A stretch of 64,000 bases of DNA from Virgibacillus_F flavescens (GCF_050574275.1 NZ_CP192260.1:1-64000); one strand, 5' to 3'. Numbered from the stretch's first letter, positions 48,932-57,659 are shown. Translations and numbers: made by a program. Notes: generated from the sequence alone by a model not told the origin.

Positions 48932-49103
48932 ATCTATCACCTCTTCCTTTTTTAATTATTCCATAAAACATGCAATTTATTTTTAAATACGATCAGTAGA
49001 ATAAACACCACTTATATATCGATTGCAATTTAATTCGTACTCTTATAATAGGAGGGTCAAGAGAAAAAGGAAACTAAAACGGTTTGAACCCTATGAACAA
49101 TAG

Positions 49104-49143
49104 AAAAGCACCTCTGTTAATCCATTTGCTTAACGGAGGTGCT
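49104..49143 (-). terminator. Terminator after the CuA lipoprotein gene
   Basis: AGCACCTCCGTTAA...TTAACAGAGGTGCTTTT on the minus strand. Confidence 0.8.
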
Positions 49144-49157
49144 AGTAATTAATTTAT

Positions 49158-49592
49158 TTACTTTACAATTAAAGTTGACATCATGCCACTGTGTCCCTCT
49201 CCACATGGTACACTGCAATGAATCATGTATTCGCCAGGTTCCTCAGGAGTAAATGTCGCCTTTCCTTCACCTTGAATATTTACATCAGTTCCCTCAATTG
49301 TAATACCGTGGGTCCCTTCTTTACTTGTGAGTGTTACCGTTACCTCTTCACCAGACTGCACGGTATACTCTTCTTTATTGAATTCGAAGTCGGTTGCTAC
49401 AATATCTAATTTATTGTCCATCGCTGCTTCACCTGAATCTGAAGATTCCTCTCCGGATTCTTCCGTTGTTTCTCCTGAGTTATCATTAGAATTACCAGTA
49501 TCACCTGATGACTCATCACTTTCACCGCCACCACATGCTGCCAGTACTAGAATTAATGTTAGAAATAGAGTTGTTAATACTAATTTTTTCAA
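49158..49592 (-). CDS. Lipoprotein with a CuA-type cupredoxin domain
   Basis: 144 residues. The lipobox is LVLAACGGG, followed by a 40-residue Ser/Glu/Asp/Gly linker and a cupredoxin domain. The site reads His (GTHGIT), then CSVPCGEGHSGM: two Cys, His and Met in the exact C-x3-C-x3-H-x2-M spacing of the binuclear CuA centre of cytochrome oxidase subunit II. There is no oxidase subunit II membrane hairpin. A TTG start at 49592 is preferred because GGAGG lies 8 bases ahead. It may carry electrons or deliver copper to an oxidase; no oxidase genes are nearby. Confidence 0.82.
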   Translation of the reverse strand: MKKLVLTTLFLTLILVLAACGGGESDESSGDTGNSNDNSGETTEESGEESSDSGEAAMDNKLDIVATDFEFNKEEYTVQSGEEVTVTLTSKEGTHGITIEGTDVNIQGEGKATFTPEEPGEYMIHCSVPCGEGHSGMMSTLIVK

Positions 49593-49679
49593 AGAAATTA
49601 CCTCCATAAAAAGATTTATATTTATATTTTTCCTGTATATATAAATATAAACTCACTACAGAGATATTTCATAAATATG

Positions 49680-50399
49680 TCACACGTTCTGCTCTAATGA
49701 TTTCTCAATACTTGTTTGCAGAATCTCCGCAATTTCGCTATGTGTCTTCTCACTGTAATCAGCTGGATAAATAGGGTCCAAAATCGTCATATAAATAGTT
49801 GAACCTTTAACTTTACCTTTACCTTCTTCGAGCATTTGATAAGTTCCATCTATTGAAATTGGAACGATTGGAACTTTGGCTTTCGTTGCTAACCTTAGAC
49901 TTCCAGACTTAAATGGATTTAAATTACTTCCACGACTTCGCGTTCCTTCAGGAAAAACAACTAGAGAATGTCCGTTTTTCAAGTTTTCAATACCCTGATT
50001 TATTGCTTTAACTGACTGGCGCCTATCAGCACGATCGATAAACACACCATGCATGAGTCCCATCCAAGAACTAACAATTGGAAGCTTTTCTATTTCTTTT
50101 TTTGCAATGAACCCTAGTGGTTCCCCTACATAACCTATTAATGCGAGAATATCGAATAACCCTTGGTGATTAGAAACATATAACACGGCTTCATCCGGGA
50201 GCTTTTCCTGCCCTGATACATGTACATCAGTACCAGTGCTTTTAATCACCTTTTGTGATACCCACTTCGGCGTTTCGAATAATTCCTTTTGGGCTTGTTT
50301 ATTATTTAATTCATATAGTTTTCTGCCCTTATTTAATTTAAGTCCACTTCGTAAAACGGTTATAATTGCGTTGAAATAAATCCACAAACTTCGAATCAT
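49680..50399 (-). CDS. plsC: 1-acyl-sn-glycerol-3-phosphate acyltransferase
   Basis: 239 residues. The acyltransferase motif NHQGLFD (Asn77, His78, Asp83) and FPEGTRSRG for phosphate binding are both present, with one N-terminal membrane-associated helix. It makes phosphatidic acid. ATG 50399 follows GGAGGTGAT. An orphan gene with no phospholipid genes around. Confidence 0.9.
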   Translation of the reverse strand: MIRSLWIYFNAIITVLRSGLKLNKGRKLYELNNKQAQKELFETPKWVSQKVIKSTGTDVHVSGQEKLPDEAVLYVSNHQGLFDILALIGYVGEPLGFIAKKEIEKLPIVSSWMGLMHGVFIDRADRRQSVKAINQGIENLKNGHSLVVFPEGTRSRGSNLNPFKSGSLRLATKAKVPIVPISIDGTYQMLEEGKGKVKGSTIYMTILDPIYPADYSEKTHSEIAEILQTSIEKSLEQNV

Positions 50400-50525
50400 C
50401 TCATCACCTCCACATCCATTATACGATGAAATCATTAATTTTTGTTAGAAAATCTTTGAACAAACTTAAAAACTTGCATTAGAAAAACTCGGTTCTTGCT
50501 TTAAACTACTATACTTTTCTTATGT

Positions 50526-50562
50526 AAAAAAGGAGATTAGCAACTGAATGCTAACCTCCCTT
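50526..50562 (-). terminator. Terminator after the CAP-domain gene
   Basis: AAGGGAGGTTAGCA...TGCTAATCTCCTTTTTT on the minus strand. Confidence 0.8.
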
Positions 50563-50572
50563 GAATACGTTC

Positions 50573-51397
50573 TTATTTTCCAATGAACTGTTGTGTCCAG
50601 TAGTTACCATCAGCAATGTATCCTACACCGATATGCGTAAATTTAGAGCTAAGAATGTTAGCACGATGTCCTGAACTATTCATCCATCCATTTACTACTT
50701 CCTCTGGTGTGCGTTGACCTCTGGCAATGTTTTCCCCGGCACTGCGGTAATCAATACCATAGCTCTTCATCATGTCAAATGGAGAACCATAAGTTGGACT
50801 TGTATGAGAAAAGTAATTGTTAGCTGACATGTCACGAGACTTTTCACGTGCAACAACACTCAACTCATCGTCTACTGCCAATGGTGCTAAACCACGTTCT
50901 ACACGCTCATTATTTGTTAACTCAACAACTTGTTGTTCATATGCATTTAATTGGTCTGACTGCGCTTGTGTCTGCTTTTCCTGAGCTGGCTCTTGTGGTG
51001 CTGGAGCAGGCGCTGGTGCAGGTTCTGGCGCTTCAGCCTTTTCAGGTGCTTCCTGTTTTGGCGCTTCTTGCTTAGGCGCCTCTTGTTTTGGTGCTTCTTT
51101 CTTCGGTTCTGGTTTTTCTACAGCAGGAGCTGCAGGCTTTTCAGGTGCTGATTGATTATTCCAATTCACTTGGTAGTTTGCAAGAATTTTTTGCACCGTT
51201 TCATTTAAATTACCATCTAAATTAGAAAGATCTGCATTTGAAAAAGATTGTCCATTAATAGAATAATAAACTTTGAAGGTTTGTTGATTTTGCTTTTGCG
51301 AATCTATATTTGTTGAAGCATCAACTGTATTTGAAAAAGCACCTCCGAATAATACTGCTGTCGATAATGCTGTTACGATTCCTAACTTCTTAATCAT
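50573..51397 (-). CDS. Secreted CAP-domain protein (YkwD-like)
   Basis: 274 residues. A signal peptide spans about 1-28 (ending VDAS). A central region rich in Pro, Ala, Glu and Gln (about residues 80-155) contains a short repeated PKQEA motif. The C-terminal CAP/SCP domain has ELTNNERVERGLAPL, SRDMSANNYFSHTSP, GENIARGQ, and GHRANILSSKFTHIGVGY, including the His and Glu residues of the CAP cavity. Bacterial CAP proteins of this type occur on spores and cell surfaces; their chemistry is unclear. ATG 51397 has AAAGGAGAT ahead. Confidence 0.88.
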   Translation of the reverse strand: MIKKLGIVTALSTAVLFGGAFSNTVDASTNIDSQKQNQQTFKVYYSINGQSFSNADLSNLDGNLNETVQKILANYQVNWNNQSAPEKPAAPAVEKPEPKKEAPKQEAPKQEAPKQEAPEKAEAPEPAPAPAPAPQEPAQEKQTQAQSDQLNAYEQQVVELTNNERVERGLAPLAVDDELSVVAREKSRDMSANNYFSHTSPTYGSPFDMMKSYGIDYRSAGENIARGQRTPEEVVNGWMNSSGHRANILSSKFTHIGVGYIADGNYWTQQFIGK

Positions 51398-51633
51398 ATA
51401 TGAAACATCTCCTTTAAAGTTTTGTTTTGCCTTGCAGAATAATCGTAGCATGAGATTCTTGTAATAATAATGGCAAGGCTTTCCATAAGAGATTAAATGT
51501 TTGGAAGAATTGCAGAGACCCTATAAATAAAGACTTTAATCGCATAAAATAACAAGCTTTATTGGAAGATGTTCAATTTAATGGGATAATCTACTAAAAA
51601 ATCACTCTTGACAATATTCTGTTTTCCCGCAAT

Positions 51634-51660
51634 TGTTACAGATTCATATTTCTTGTAACA
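51634..51660. promoter_or_regulatory. Inverted repeat upstream of mreBH
   Basis: TGTTACA-N13-TGTAACA, 20 bases ahead of the -35 region. Candidate operator, regulator unknown. The remaining gap from 51398 shows no gene. Confidence 0.4.
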
Positions 51661-51680
51661 GAAATGACAAATTAAGTATC

Positions 51681-51710
51681 TTGGGATACCCCCAAAAATC
51701 GTGATATAGT
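51681..51710 (+). promoter_or_regulatory. Candidate mreBH promoter
   Basis: TTGGGA (51681-51686), 18 bases, TATAGT (51705-51710) would be a SigA-type promoter. The spacer contains ACCCCC (51688-51693), which resembles the -35 element of SigI promoters; B. subtilis mreBH is SigI-dependent. No CGAA-like -10 at a fitting distance was seen, so SigI control is only possible. Confidence 0.4.
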
Positions 51711-51754
51711 ATAGAAATGCTATACATGAAACTGTCAACATTGGAGGAGCTAAA

Positions 51755-52762
51755 ATGTTATCTAATGCAGAAATTGGAATTGATCTAGGAACTGCAAATA
51801 TACTTATATATTCAAAGACTAAAGGTATTGTTTTAAATGAACCATCAGTAGTAGCTATCGACATTAATACAAAACAGGTTATAGCTGTTGGAACTGAAGC
51901 AAAAGAAATGGTCGGTAAAACACCACAAAACATCGTCCCTATTCGTCCATTAAAGGATGGTGTTATAGCCGATTATGATGTTACTGCACAAATGTTAAAA
52001 GAATTTTTGAAAAAGGTTAGTAAAAAGATGGGACTCTCCATGCGCAAACCTACAGTTGTTGTATGTACACCTTCTGGAAGCACATCTGTTGAAAGAAGAG
52101 CAATACACAACGCAGTAACGAGTTATGGAGCAAAACATGTACATTTAATAGAAGAACCAATTGCAGCTGCAATTGGAGCAGACTTACCGGTTGATGAGCC
52201 AATCGCAAACGTAATCGTAGATATTGGCGGTGGAACATCCGAAGTTGGAATTATTTCCTTTGGCGGAGTAGTTTCCTGTAACTCCATCAGAATTGGCGGA
52301 GATAAAATGGATGAAGAAATAATTCAATATATCCGCAAGAAATACAATATTTTGATCGGTGAACGTACCGCAGAAAATATAAAGATCGGAATTGGATATG
52401 CACATCCAAACCACACAGAAGATGTAATGGACGTTCGCGGACGTGATATGGTGACAGGTTTACCTAAAACCATCACTGTTTCGTCTACAGAAATCCATAC
52501 TGCATTGAAAGAGTCTCTGGATCAAATTTTAGAAACAATACGTGCAACGCTTGAAAGTTGTCCACCAGAACTTAGTGGTGACATCGTCGACCGTGGTATA
52601 GTGCTAACTGGAGGCGGTGCGCTGTTAAACGGAATGAAGGATTGGTTAGCAGAAGAGATTTTCGTACCCGTTCACATTGCACCTAACCCACTCGAATCCG
52701 TAGCAATCGGCACCGGCCGAGCACTAAAAATGATAACCAAACTACAAAAAGCCGCTAAGTAA
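51755..52762 (+). CDS. mreBH: Actin-like cell-shape protein MreBH
   Basis: 335 residues, actin fold. Nucleotide-binding blocks are IGIDLGTANILIYSK, VIVDIGGGTSEVGIISF and IVLTGGGALLNGM. Residue by residue it is nearer B. subtilis MreBH than MreB or Mbl as I remember them (IVLNEPSVVAID, MRKPTVVVCTPSGST, CPPELSGDIVDRG). It guides cell-wall hydrolase LytE and lateral wall synthesis. It stands alone, without mreCD. GGAGGAG precedes the ATG. A hairpin repeat starts 5 bases after the stop codon. Confidence 0.9.
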   Translation: MLSNAEIGIDLGTANILIYSKTKGIVLNEPSVVAIDINTKQVIAVGTEAKEMVGKTPQNIVPIRPLKDGVIADYDVTAQMLKEFLKKVSKKMGLSMRKPTVVVCTPSGSTSVERRAIHNAVTSYGAKHVHLIEEPIAAAIGADLPVDEPIANVIVDIGGGTSEVGIISFGGVVSCNSIRIGGDKMDEEIIQYIRKKYNILIGERTAENIKIGIGYAHPNHTEDVMDVRGRDMVTGLPKTITVSSTEIHTALKESLDQILETIRATLESCPPELSGDIVDRGIVLTGGGALLNGMKDWLAEEIFVPVHIAPNPLESVAIGTGRALKMITKLQKAAK

Positions 52763-52766
52763 AAAG

Positions 52767-52910
52767 AAAAGCGAAGGCGACTGGTCAGAAGCGGACGCAT
52801 AAGCAAGGAACCGAAGAACGCATGGTTTTAGCGTTCGAAGTGTTCATTGCTTATGACGGCAGCTTCTAGGAGCCGCAGCTGGACAGTAAGAAAAGCGGAG
52901 GCGACTGGAA
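52767..52910 (+). repeat. R4 hairpin repeat after mreBH (one full, one truncated unit)
   Basis: A full R4 unit (AAAAGCGAAGGCGACTGGTC ... GGAGCCGCAGCTGGA, 52776-52883) begins just after the mreBH stop. A second unit starts at 52887 (GTAAGAAAAGCGGAGGCGAC) but breaks off at about 52910. The rest of the gap to 52972 is unique sequence without a gene. Confidence 0.8.
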
Positions 52911-52972
52911 GTTCGGCAATTATTTCCCTTTATGGTTGTTGATTTGAGAAATCGACGGTGCTTCACAAACAT

Positions 52973-53010
52973 AAGCTGAATCCAAATTAAATGGATTCAG
53001 CTTTTTTTAC
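52973..53010 (+). terminator. Terminator downstream of mreBH
   Basis: AGCTGAATCCA...TGGATTCAGCT followed by seven T. Confidence 0.88.
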
Positions 53011-53025
53011 ATAAAACGTTTACAT
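53011..53025 (+). promoter_or_regulatory. cre-like site upstream of the CoA-transferase operon
   Basis: ATAAAACGTTTACAT differs from the CcpA consensus WTGNAARCGNWWWCA mainly at one G. Carbon catabolite control would suit the catabolic genes downstream. A TATAAT (53037-53042) follows, without a good -35. Confidence 0.35.
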
Positions 53026-53061
53026 ATAATTCTGAATATAATAGAATAGATTATAGAAAGA

Positions 53062-53098
53062 ATCATGTAAAAACGCACAAACGTTTATATCACATGAT
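53062..53098. promoter_or_regulatory. Nested inverted repeat upstream of the CoA-transferase gene
   Basis: ATCATGT (53062-53068) pairs with ACATGAT (53092-53098), and an inner AAACG / CGTTT pair lies between. A candidate operator for the IclR regulator at 58026 or another factor. Confidence 0.4.
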
Positions 53099-53249
53099 CT
53101 GCGTCGATTAATCACCAACTGTCTAATCTGTTTCAATACCCATTCCAGGTATTACCCAACAGAGTATGAGCCAGTTCAAGTTGACTTACAGCACGACTGT
53201 GGTCAGTTTGGATTGGCCTTTTTTAATTGACTTGAGAGGAGTGATCGGT

Positions 53250-54398
53250 TTGGCTGGTGCATTAGAACATATTAAGGTTCTGGATTTATCCCGAGTACTG
53301 GCAGGTCCATATTGCAGTATGATTCTTGGTGATCTTGGTGCTGAGATCATAAAAGTTGAAGGTCCTGGAGGCAGTGATGATACGCGTAAATGGGGGCCTC
53401 CCTTCCAAAATGGTGTAAGTGCTTATTATTTATGTGCAAATCGCAACAAAAAGAGTATCACCATTGATTTAAAGACCGCTGAAGGAATTGAAACAATTAA
53501 AAAACTGGCAATTGAAAGCGATGTCATTCTTCATAACTTCAAAGCAGGAACTATGGAACGATTCGGATTAGATTATGAAACACTAGCTGATATAAATCCC
53601 AAGATTGTTTATTGCTCAATTACAGGTTTTGGGGAAACTGGTCCATATCACTCGATGCCTGGCTATGATTTCATCATCCAGGCAATGAGTGGATTAATGA
53701 GTATTACTGGTGATGAGAATTCCGGACCGCAAAAACTTGGAGTTGCTATTACCGATATTTTAACAGGACTATATGCTTGTATAGGAATTCAGGGTGCACT
53801 ACTCGAACGTACGATATCAGGTAAAGGACAGAAACTTGATCTCTCGCTTTACGACTCTGCCATGAGTTCGCTTGTAAACATAGGTAGTAATTATTTAATG
53901 TCCGGCAAAATACCTGGCGCTCTTGGTAACACCCATGCCAACATTGTCCCATATCAAACCTTCCAAACGAGGAATGGACAAATGGTGATTGCAGTCGGAA
54001 ACGACAAGCAATTTAGTAATTTATGTTCCATTCTGGAGACAACTGAGCTTGCAGGTGATAGTCGATTTAACACAAATTCAGCTCGAGTGGAAAACAGGGA
54101 CATTTTGGTTCCCATGTTACAAAGTGTATTCCTAACCAATTCAACAGAATTCTGGCAAACAAAGTGTGAGGAAAATAGTATTCCTTGTGGACCAATTCAA
54201 ACGATAGAAGACGTTACAAACGATCCTCAGCTTAAGGCAAGAGATATGTTTGTTGATTACAACCACCCTACCGCTGGAAAGGTGAAGGTAATCGGAAGCC
54301 CGTTAAAGCTATCCCGGACGCCTGTTCAATATAACCTCCATCCCCCTGATGCAGGTGAACATACAGAAGAAATACTTGCCCGATTTCTAACTAATTAA
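53250..54398 (+). CDS. Class III CoA-transferase, probable succinyl-CoA:glutarate CoA-transferase
   Basis: 382 residues of the CaiB/BaiF family: VLDLSRVLAGPYCSMILGDLGAE at the start, RNKKSI, NFKAGTMERFGLDY, GYDFIIQAMSGLMS, and Asp169 in GVAITDILTG, the residue that carries the acyl group in this family. It moves CoA between carboxylic acids. TTG 53250 has GAGAGGAG ahead and gives the family start; the frame from 53166 adds an unrelated N-terminus. A glutaryl-CoA dehydrogenase-like gene follows after 15 bases, as in glutarate operons, so glutarate is the likely acceptor. The substrate is inferred from context. Confidence 0.82.
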   Translation: MAGALEHIKVLDLSRVLAGPYCSMILGDLGAEIIKVEGPGGSDDTRKWGPPFQNGVSAYYLCANRNKKSITIDLKTAEGIETIKKLAIESDVILHNFKAGTMERFGLDYETLADINPKIVYCSITGFGETGPYHSMPGYDFIIQAMSGLMSITGDENSGPQKLGVAITDILTGLYACIGIQGALLERTISGKGQKLDLSLYDSAMSSLVNIGSNYLMSGKIPGALGNTHANIVPYQTFQTRNGQMVIAVGNDKQFSNLCSILETTELAGDSRFNTNSARVENRDILVPMLQSVFLTNSTEFWQTKCEENSIPCGPIQTIEDVTNDPQLKARDMFVDYNHPTAGKVKVIGSPLKLSRTPVQYNLHPPDAGEHTEEILARFLTN

Positions 54399-54413
54399 AT
54401 TGGAGATGATTAT

Positions 54414-55598
54414 ATGAATTTTGAATTTACAGAAGAACAAAAGATGCTGCGCAATACAGTCCGCAGCTTTGTAGATAAAGAAATCATGCCACATATAGCT
54501 GAATGGGATCGATCAGGAAAGTCAGATCCCTCGGTTATCAGTAAATTAGCTGATCTTGGGTTGATGGGGGTTTGTATTCCTGAAAAATATGGTGGGAGCG
54601 GGATGGATTATAATTCACTCGCAATTGTATGTGAAGAACTGGAACGTGGTGATACAGCATTTCGTACCGCTGTATCGGTTCATACGGGATTAAATAGTAT
54701 GTCGATCCTGCAATGGGGTAATGAAGAACAGAAACAAAAGTATCTGGTTCCCCAGGCGAAGGGGCAAAAGGTTGGAGCTTTTGGTTTAACAGAACCAGGT
54801 GCAGGGTCAGATGTTGCCTCCCTAAGTTCCACTGCGAAAAAGGATGGAGATTATTATATTTTAAACGGCCAAAAAACATGGATATCTCTGTGTGATACGG
54901 CTGATCACTTTCTGGTGTTTGCTTATACGGATAAATCTAAAAAGCACAATGGAATCTCTGCATTTATCGTCGAGCGCACATGGGAAGGTTTTTCATCAAA
55001 AGCAACAAAAGGCAAACATGGGATCCGTGCTGGTAACACAGGTGAGCTTTTCTTTGAGAATGTAAAAGTTCCAAAAGAAAACTTGCTTGGCGAGGAAGGT
55101 GAAGGTTTCAAAATTGCAATGGCATCACTCGATAACGGTCGCTTTACGGTAGCGGCTGGAGCCTGCGGGCAAATTATGGCCTGTATCGAAGCGAGTGTTG
55201 ACTATTGTCACGAGCGTGAAACCTTTGGCAAAGAGATTGGACGTCATCAGCTAGTACAGCAAATGATTGCAAAAATGGAAGCCGGGCTGCAAATGAGCCG
55301 TTTACTTGTATACCGTGCTGGCGAGTTAAAAAATGATGGTAAGCGAAATACACGGGAAACCTCACTTGCGAAGTGGCAGGCATGTGATTTTGCCAATAAA
55401 GCCGCTGATGATGCTGTGCAGATTCATGGCGCGTATGGTTATTCCGATGAGTACCCAGTTGAACGTTATTTACGCAACTCCAAAGCCCCGGTTATTTACG
55501 AAGGCACACGCGAAATTCATACCATCATGCAAGCCGAGTATGTACTAGGTTATCGAAAAGACAAAAAACTAAACAAAATGCTACCCCCATGGGAATAA
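54414..55598 (+). CDS. Acyl-CoA dehydrogenase, probable glutaryl-CoA dehydrogenase
   Basis: 394 residues, full acyl-CoA dehydrogenase fold with FAD-binding LTEPGAGSD and the catalytic Glu363 in YEGTREIHTIMQ. The ARG-containing segment TAFRTAVSV (Arg84) matches the place of the arginine that binds the second carboxylate in glutaryl-CoA dehydrogenases. It would convert glutaryl-CoA to crotonyl-CoA and CO2. Pairing with the CoA-transferase supports this. Other short-chain dicarboxylyl or isovaleryl enzymes cannot be ruled out. The stop codon runs directly into an R4 repeat. Confidence 0.8.
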   Translation: MNFEFTEEQKMLRNTVRSFVDKEIMPHIAEWDRSGKSDPSVISKLADLGLMGVCIPEKYGGSGMDYNSLAIVCEELERGDTAFRTAVSVHTGLNSMSILQWGNEEQKQKYLVPQAKGQKVGAFGLTEPGAGSDVASLSSTAKKDGDYYILNGQKTWISLCDTADHFLVFAYTDKSKKHNGISAFIVERTWEGFSSKATKGKHGIRAGNTGELFFENVKVPKENLLGEEGEGFKIAMASLDNGRFTVAAGACGQIMACIEASVDYCHERETFGKEIGRHQLVQQMIAKMEAGLQMSRLLVYRAGELKNDGKRNTRETSLAKWQACDFANKAADDAVQIHGAYGYSDEYPVERYLRNSKAPVIYEGTREIHTIMQAEYVLGYRKDKKLNKMLPPWE

Positions 55599-55940
55599 GA
55601 AAAGCGGAGGCGACTGGTCAGAAGCGGACGCATAAGCAAGGAACCGAAGAACGCATGGTTTTAGCGGTCGAAGTGTTCCTTGCTTATGACGGCAGCTTCT
55701 AGGAGCCACAGCTGGACAGTAAGAAAAGCGAAGGCGACTGGTCAGGGACGTACAGATAGATGGGACTGTGAAACGTACGGTGATCTTTCCGTACGTTCAT
55801 CAGAACCAGCTATCTGCTAGTCCCTAGGAGCCACAGCTGGACAATAAGAAAAGCGGAGGCGACTGGTCAGGGACGTACAGATAGATGGGACTGTGAAACG
55901 TACGGTGATCTTTCCGTACGTTCATCAGCTCCTGGTAGAT
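55599..55940 (+). repeat. Three R4 hairpin repeats with two different cores
   Basis: Unit 1 (55599-55717) has the same core as the array at 23768. Unit 2 (55718-55843) keeps the conserved ends (AAAGCGAAGGCGACTGGTCA and TAGGAGCCACAGCTGGA). Its core is different, an unrelated palindrome (GGGACGTACAGATAG pairing with CTATCTGCTAGTCCC, and ACGTACGG with CCGTACGT). Unit 3 (55844-55938) repeats this second core and is truncated at its right end. Unit 1 starts at the base after the gcdH-like stop codon. Confidence 0.85.
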
Positions 55941-55949
55941 AAGAATAGA

Positions 55950-56180
55950 GGTTACTGAAAAAGTGGTGAATAATAAAATTCTATCTTTTCACCTTTACTT
56001 AGCATCTTCTAATATACGAAGACTCCTGCGGGAACAGCGCGAGCTGAAGATCTAAGCAGGAAAGCGATTTTTGCTTATCCGAGGAAGCTGTAGCCGTGCC
56101 CTTAGGTGCGCTCCGTATATTCGAAGATACGATCGCGGATCCACTTTATTTTGTACCACATGTAACTTTTTCAGTAGCCA
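55950..56180 (+). mobile_element. MITE-like element R3, copy 3
   Basis: 231 bp with ends GGTTACTGAAAAAG and CTTTTTCAGTAGCCA, and the internal GACTCCTGCGGGAACAGCGC core. It lies between R4 repeats and the semialdehyde dehydrogenase gene, ending only 26 bases before that start codon. Confidence 0.72.
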
Positions 56181-56206
56181 CGATAAGAATACAAGGGGGA
56201 AATAGA

Positions 56207-57652
56207 ATGATTGCTAAAAAAATTGATAGTATTTTTATAGATGGGATCTGGCAAGGTGCTGACACGGGTAAAACAGAAATGGTTTACAATCCTGCAACAC
56301 TCGATGCTATAAGTGAAGTCTCTTATGGTGGTACAGACGAAACTGAAAGAGCTGTACAGGCAGCATCTGAAGCATTCAAAACATGGGGACAAACGACTGG
56401 CCGCAATCGTTCACAAATTTTATACAAAGCTTCCCAAATCATGATGGATGAAGCAGATCGCCTGGGAAAAATTTTAACTATAGAGCAAGGTAAACCGCTT
56501 AAAGAGGCTGTCGGCGAAATTAAGGGCGCCGCTAACTTTTTATTGTGGTATGCAGAAGAGTCCAGTCGTGGATACGGGGAGTTGATCCCCTCATCAGTTA
56601 AATCCAAACGCCTGATGGTAGTACCTCAGCCGATAGGCGTTATTGGAGCAATTACACCATGGAATTTTCCGGCATCGATGATCACAAGAAAAATTGGCCC
56701 AGCACTTGCTGCTGGATGCACGGTCGTACTTAAGCCTTCTCCGGAAACACCAATTTCAGCGATTGAAATTGTAAAGATTTTAGAACGATCGGGCTTACCA
56801 AAAGGTGTTGTTAATCTAGTGACAGGAGATGCACAGGAAATTGGTAATGTATTTTTAACGAGTAAAGAAGTTCGCTTAATAACCTTTACCGGCTCGACAA
56901 AAGTTGGAAAATATCTGATGCGTGAAAGTGCAAATCACGTGAAAAAATTATCATTAGAGCTTGGCGGGCATGCACCTATTATAGTTTTTGAGGATGCTGA
57001 TATTGAGAAGGCTGCAGAACTTTCATTAGGAAGTAAATTTCGAAATAACGGGCAAACTTGTATATGTGCAAATCGGTTATATGTTCATGAGTCGGTTGCA
57101 GAGAAATTCACGAATATGCTTGCTGATAAAATAAATCAATTAAAAATCGGTAACGGCCTTATTGACGATACGGATCTCGGACCTCTAATTAATGAAAGTG
57201 CTGCTGAAAAAGTACAGGCACACCTCGATGATGCAGTTGAGAAAGGTGCCAATATAGTAACGGGTGGCAGTAAATGGAGTGGGGATATGGAAGGCTACTT
57301 TTATCAGCCAACCATCCTCTCAGACGCAACAGATGATATGACTATTATGATCGAAGAGACATTCGGTCCTGTTCTTCCAATTCAAACATTTAACGATGAA
57401 GAATTAGTTATTGAAAAAGCTAACGATACCGATTATGGATTAGCCGCATACATTTTCACAGAAAGTACCAGCGTGGCATTACGGGTATCGGAGCGACTTG
57501 AATATGGTATAGTAGGCGTTAACGATGTCTTCCCTTCTCTTCCTGAAGCACCCTTTGGCGGCATAAAGCAGTCAGGACTGGGTAAAGAAGGTGGGCACCA
57601 TGGCATGCATGAGTTTCTGGAAATGAAATTGATTTCTATATCGTTAGATTAA
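56207..57652 (+). CDS. Succinate/glutarate-semialdehyde dehydrogenase (GabD-like)
   Basis: 481 residues, aldehyde dehydrogenase fold. Catalytic Cys285 is in NNGQTCICANR and Glu251 in ELGGHAP; FTGSTKVGKYL binds NAD(P). CICANR after the catalytic cysteine is typical of GabD/DavD enzymes. In this setting glutarate semialdehyde is the likely substrate, feeding glutarate to the CoA-transferase. ATG 56207 follows AAGGGGGA; the frame upstream runs through the MITE and is not real. Separated from the gcdH-like gene by R4 repeats and the MITE, so it may need its own promoter. Confidence 0.87.
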   Translation: MIAKKIDSIFIDGIWQGADTGKTEMVYNPATLDAISEVSYGGTDETERAVQAASEAFKTWGQTTGRNRSQILYKASQIMMDEADRLGKILTIEQGKPLKEAVGEIKGAANFLLWYAEESSRGYGELIPSSVKSKRLMVVPQPIGVIGAITPWNFPASMITRKIGPALAAGCTVVLKPSPETPISAIEIVKILERSGLPKGVVNLVTGDAQEIGNVFLTSKEVRLITFTGSTKVGKYLMRESANHVKKLSLELGGHAPIIVFEDADIEKAAELSLGSKFRNNGQTCICANRLYVHESVAEKFTNMLADKINQLKIGNGLIDDTDLGPLINESAAEKVQAHLDDAVEKGANIVTGGSKWSGDMEGYFYQPTILSDATDDMTIMIEETFGPVLPIQTFNDEELVIEKANDTDYGLAAYIFTESTSVALRVSERLEYGIVGVNDVFPSLPEAPFGGIKQSGLGKEGGHHGMHEFLEMKLISISLD

Positions 57653-57659
57653 TTGCTGT

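Noticed and set aside
49158..49592. Cytochrome c oxidase subunit II
   Set aside because: Only the CuA domain is present; there is no transmembrane hairpin, and it has a lipobox and no other oxidase genes nearby.
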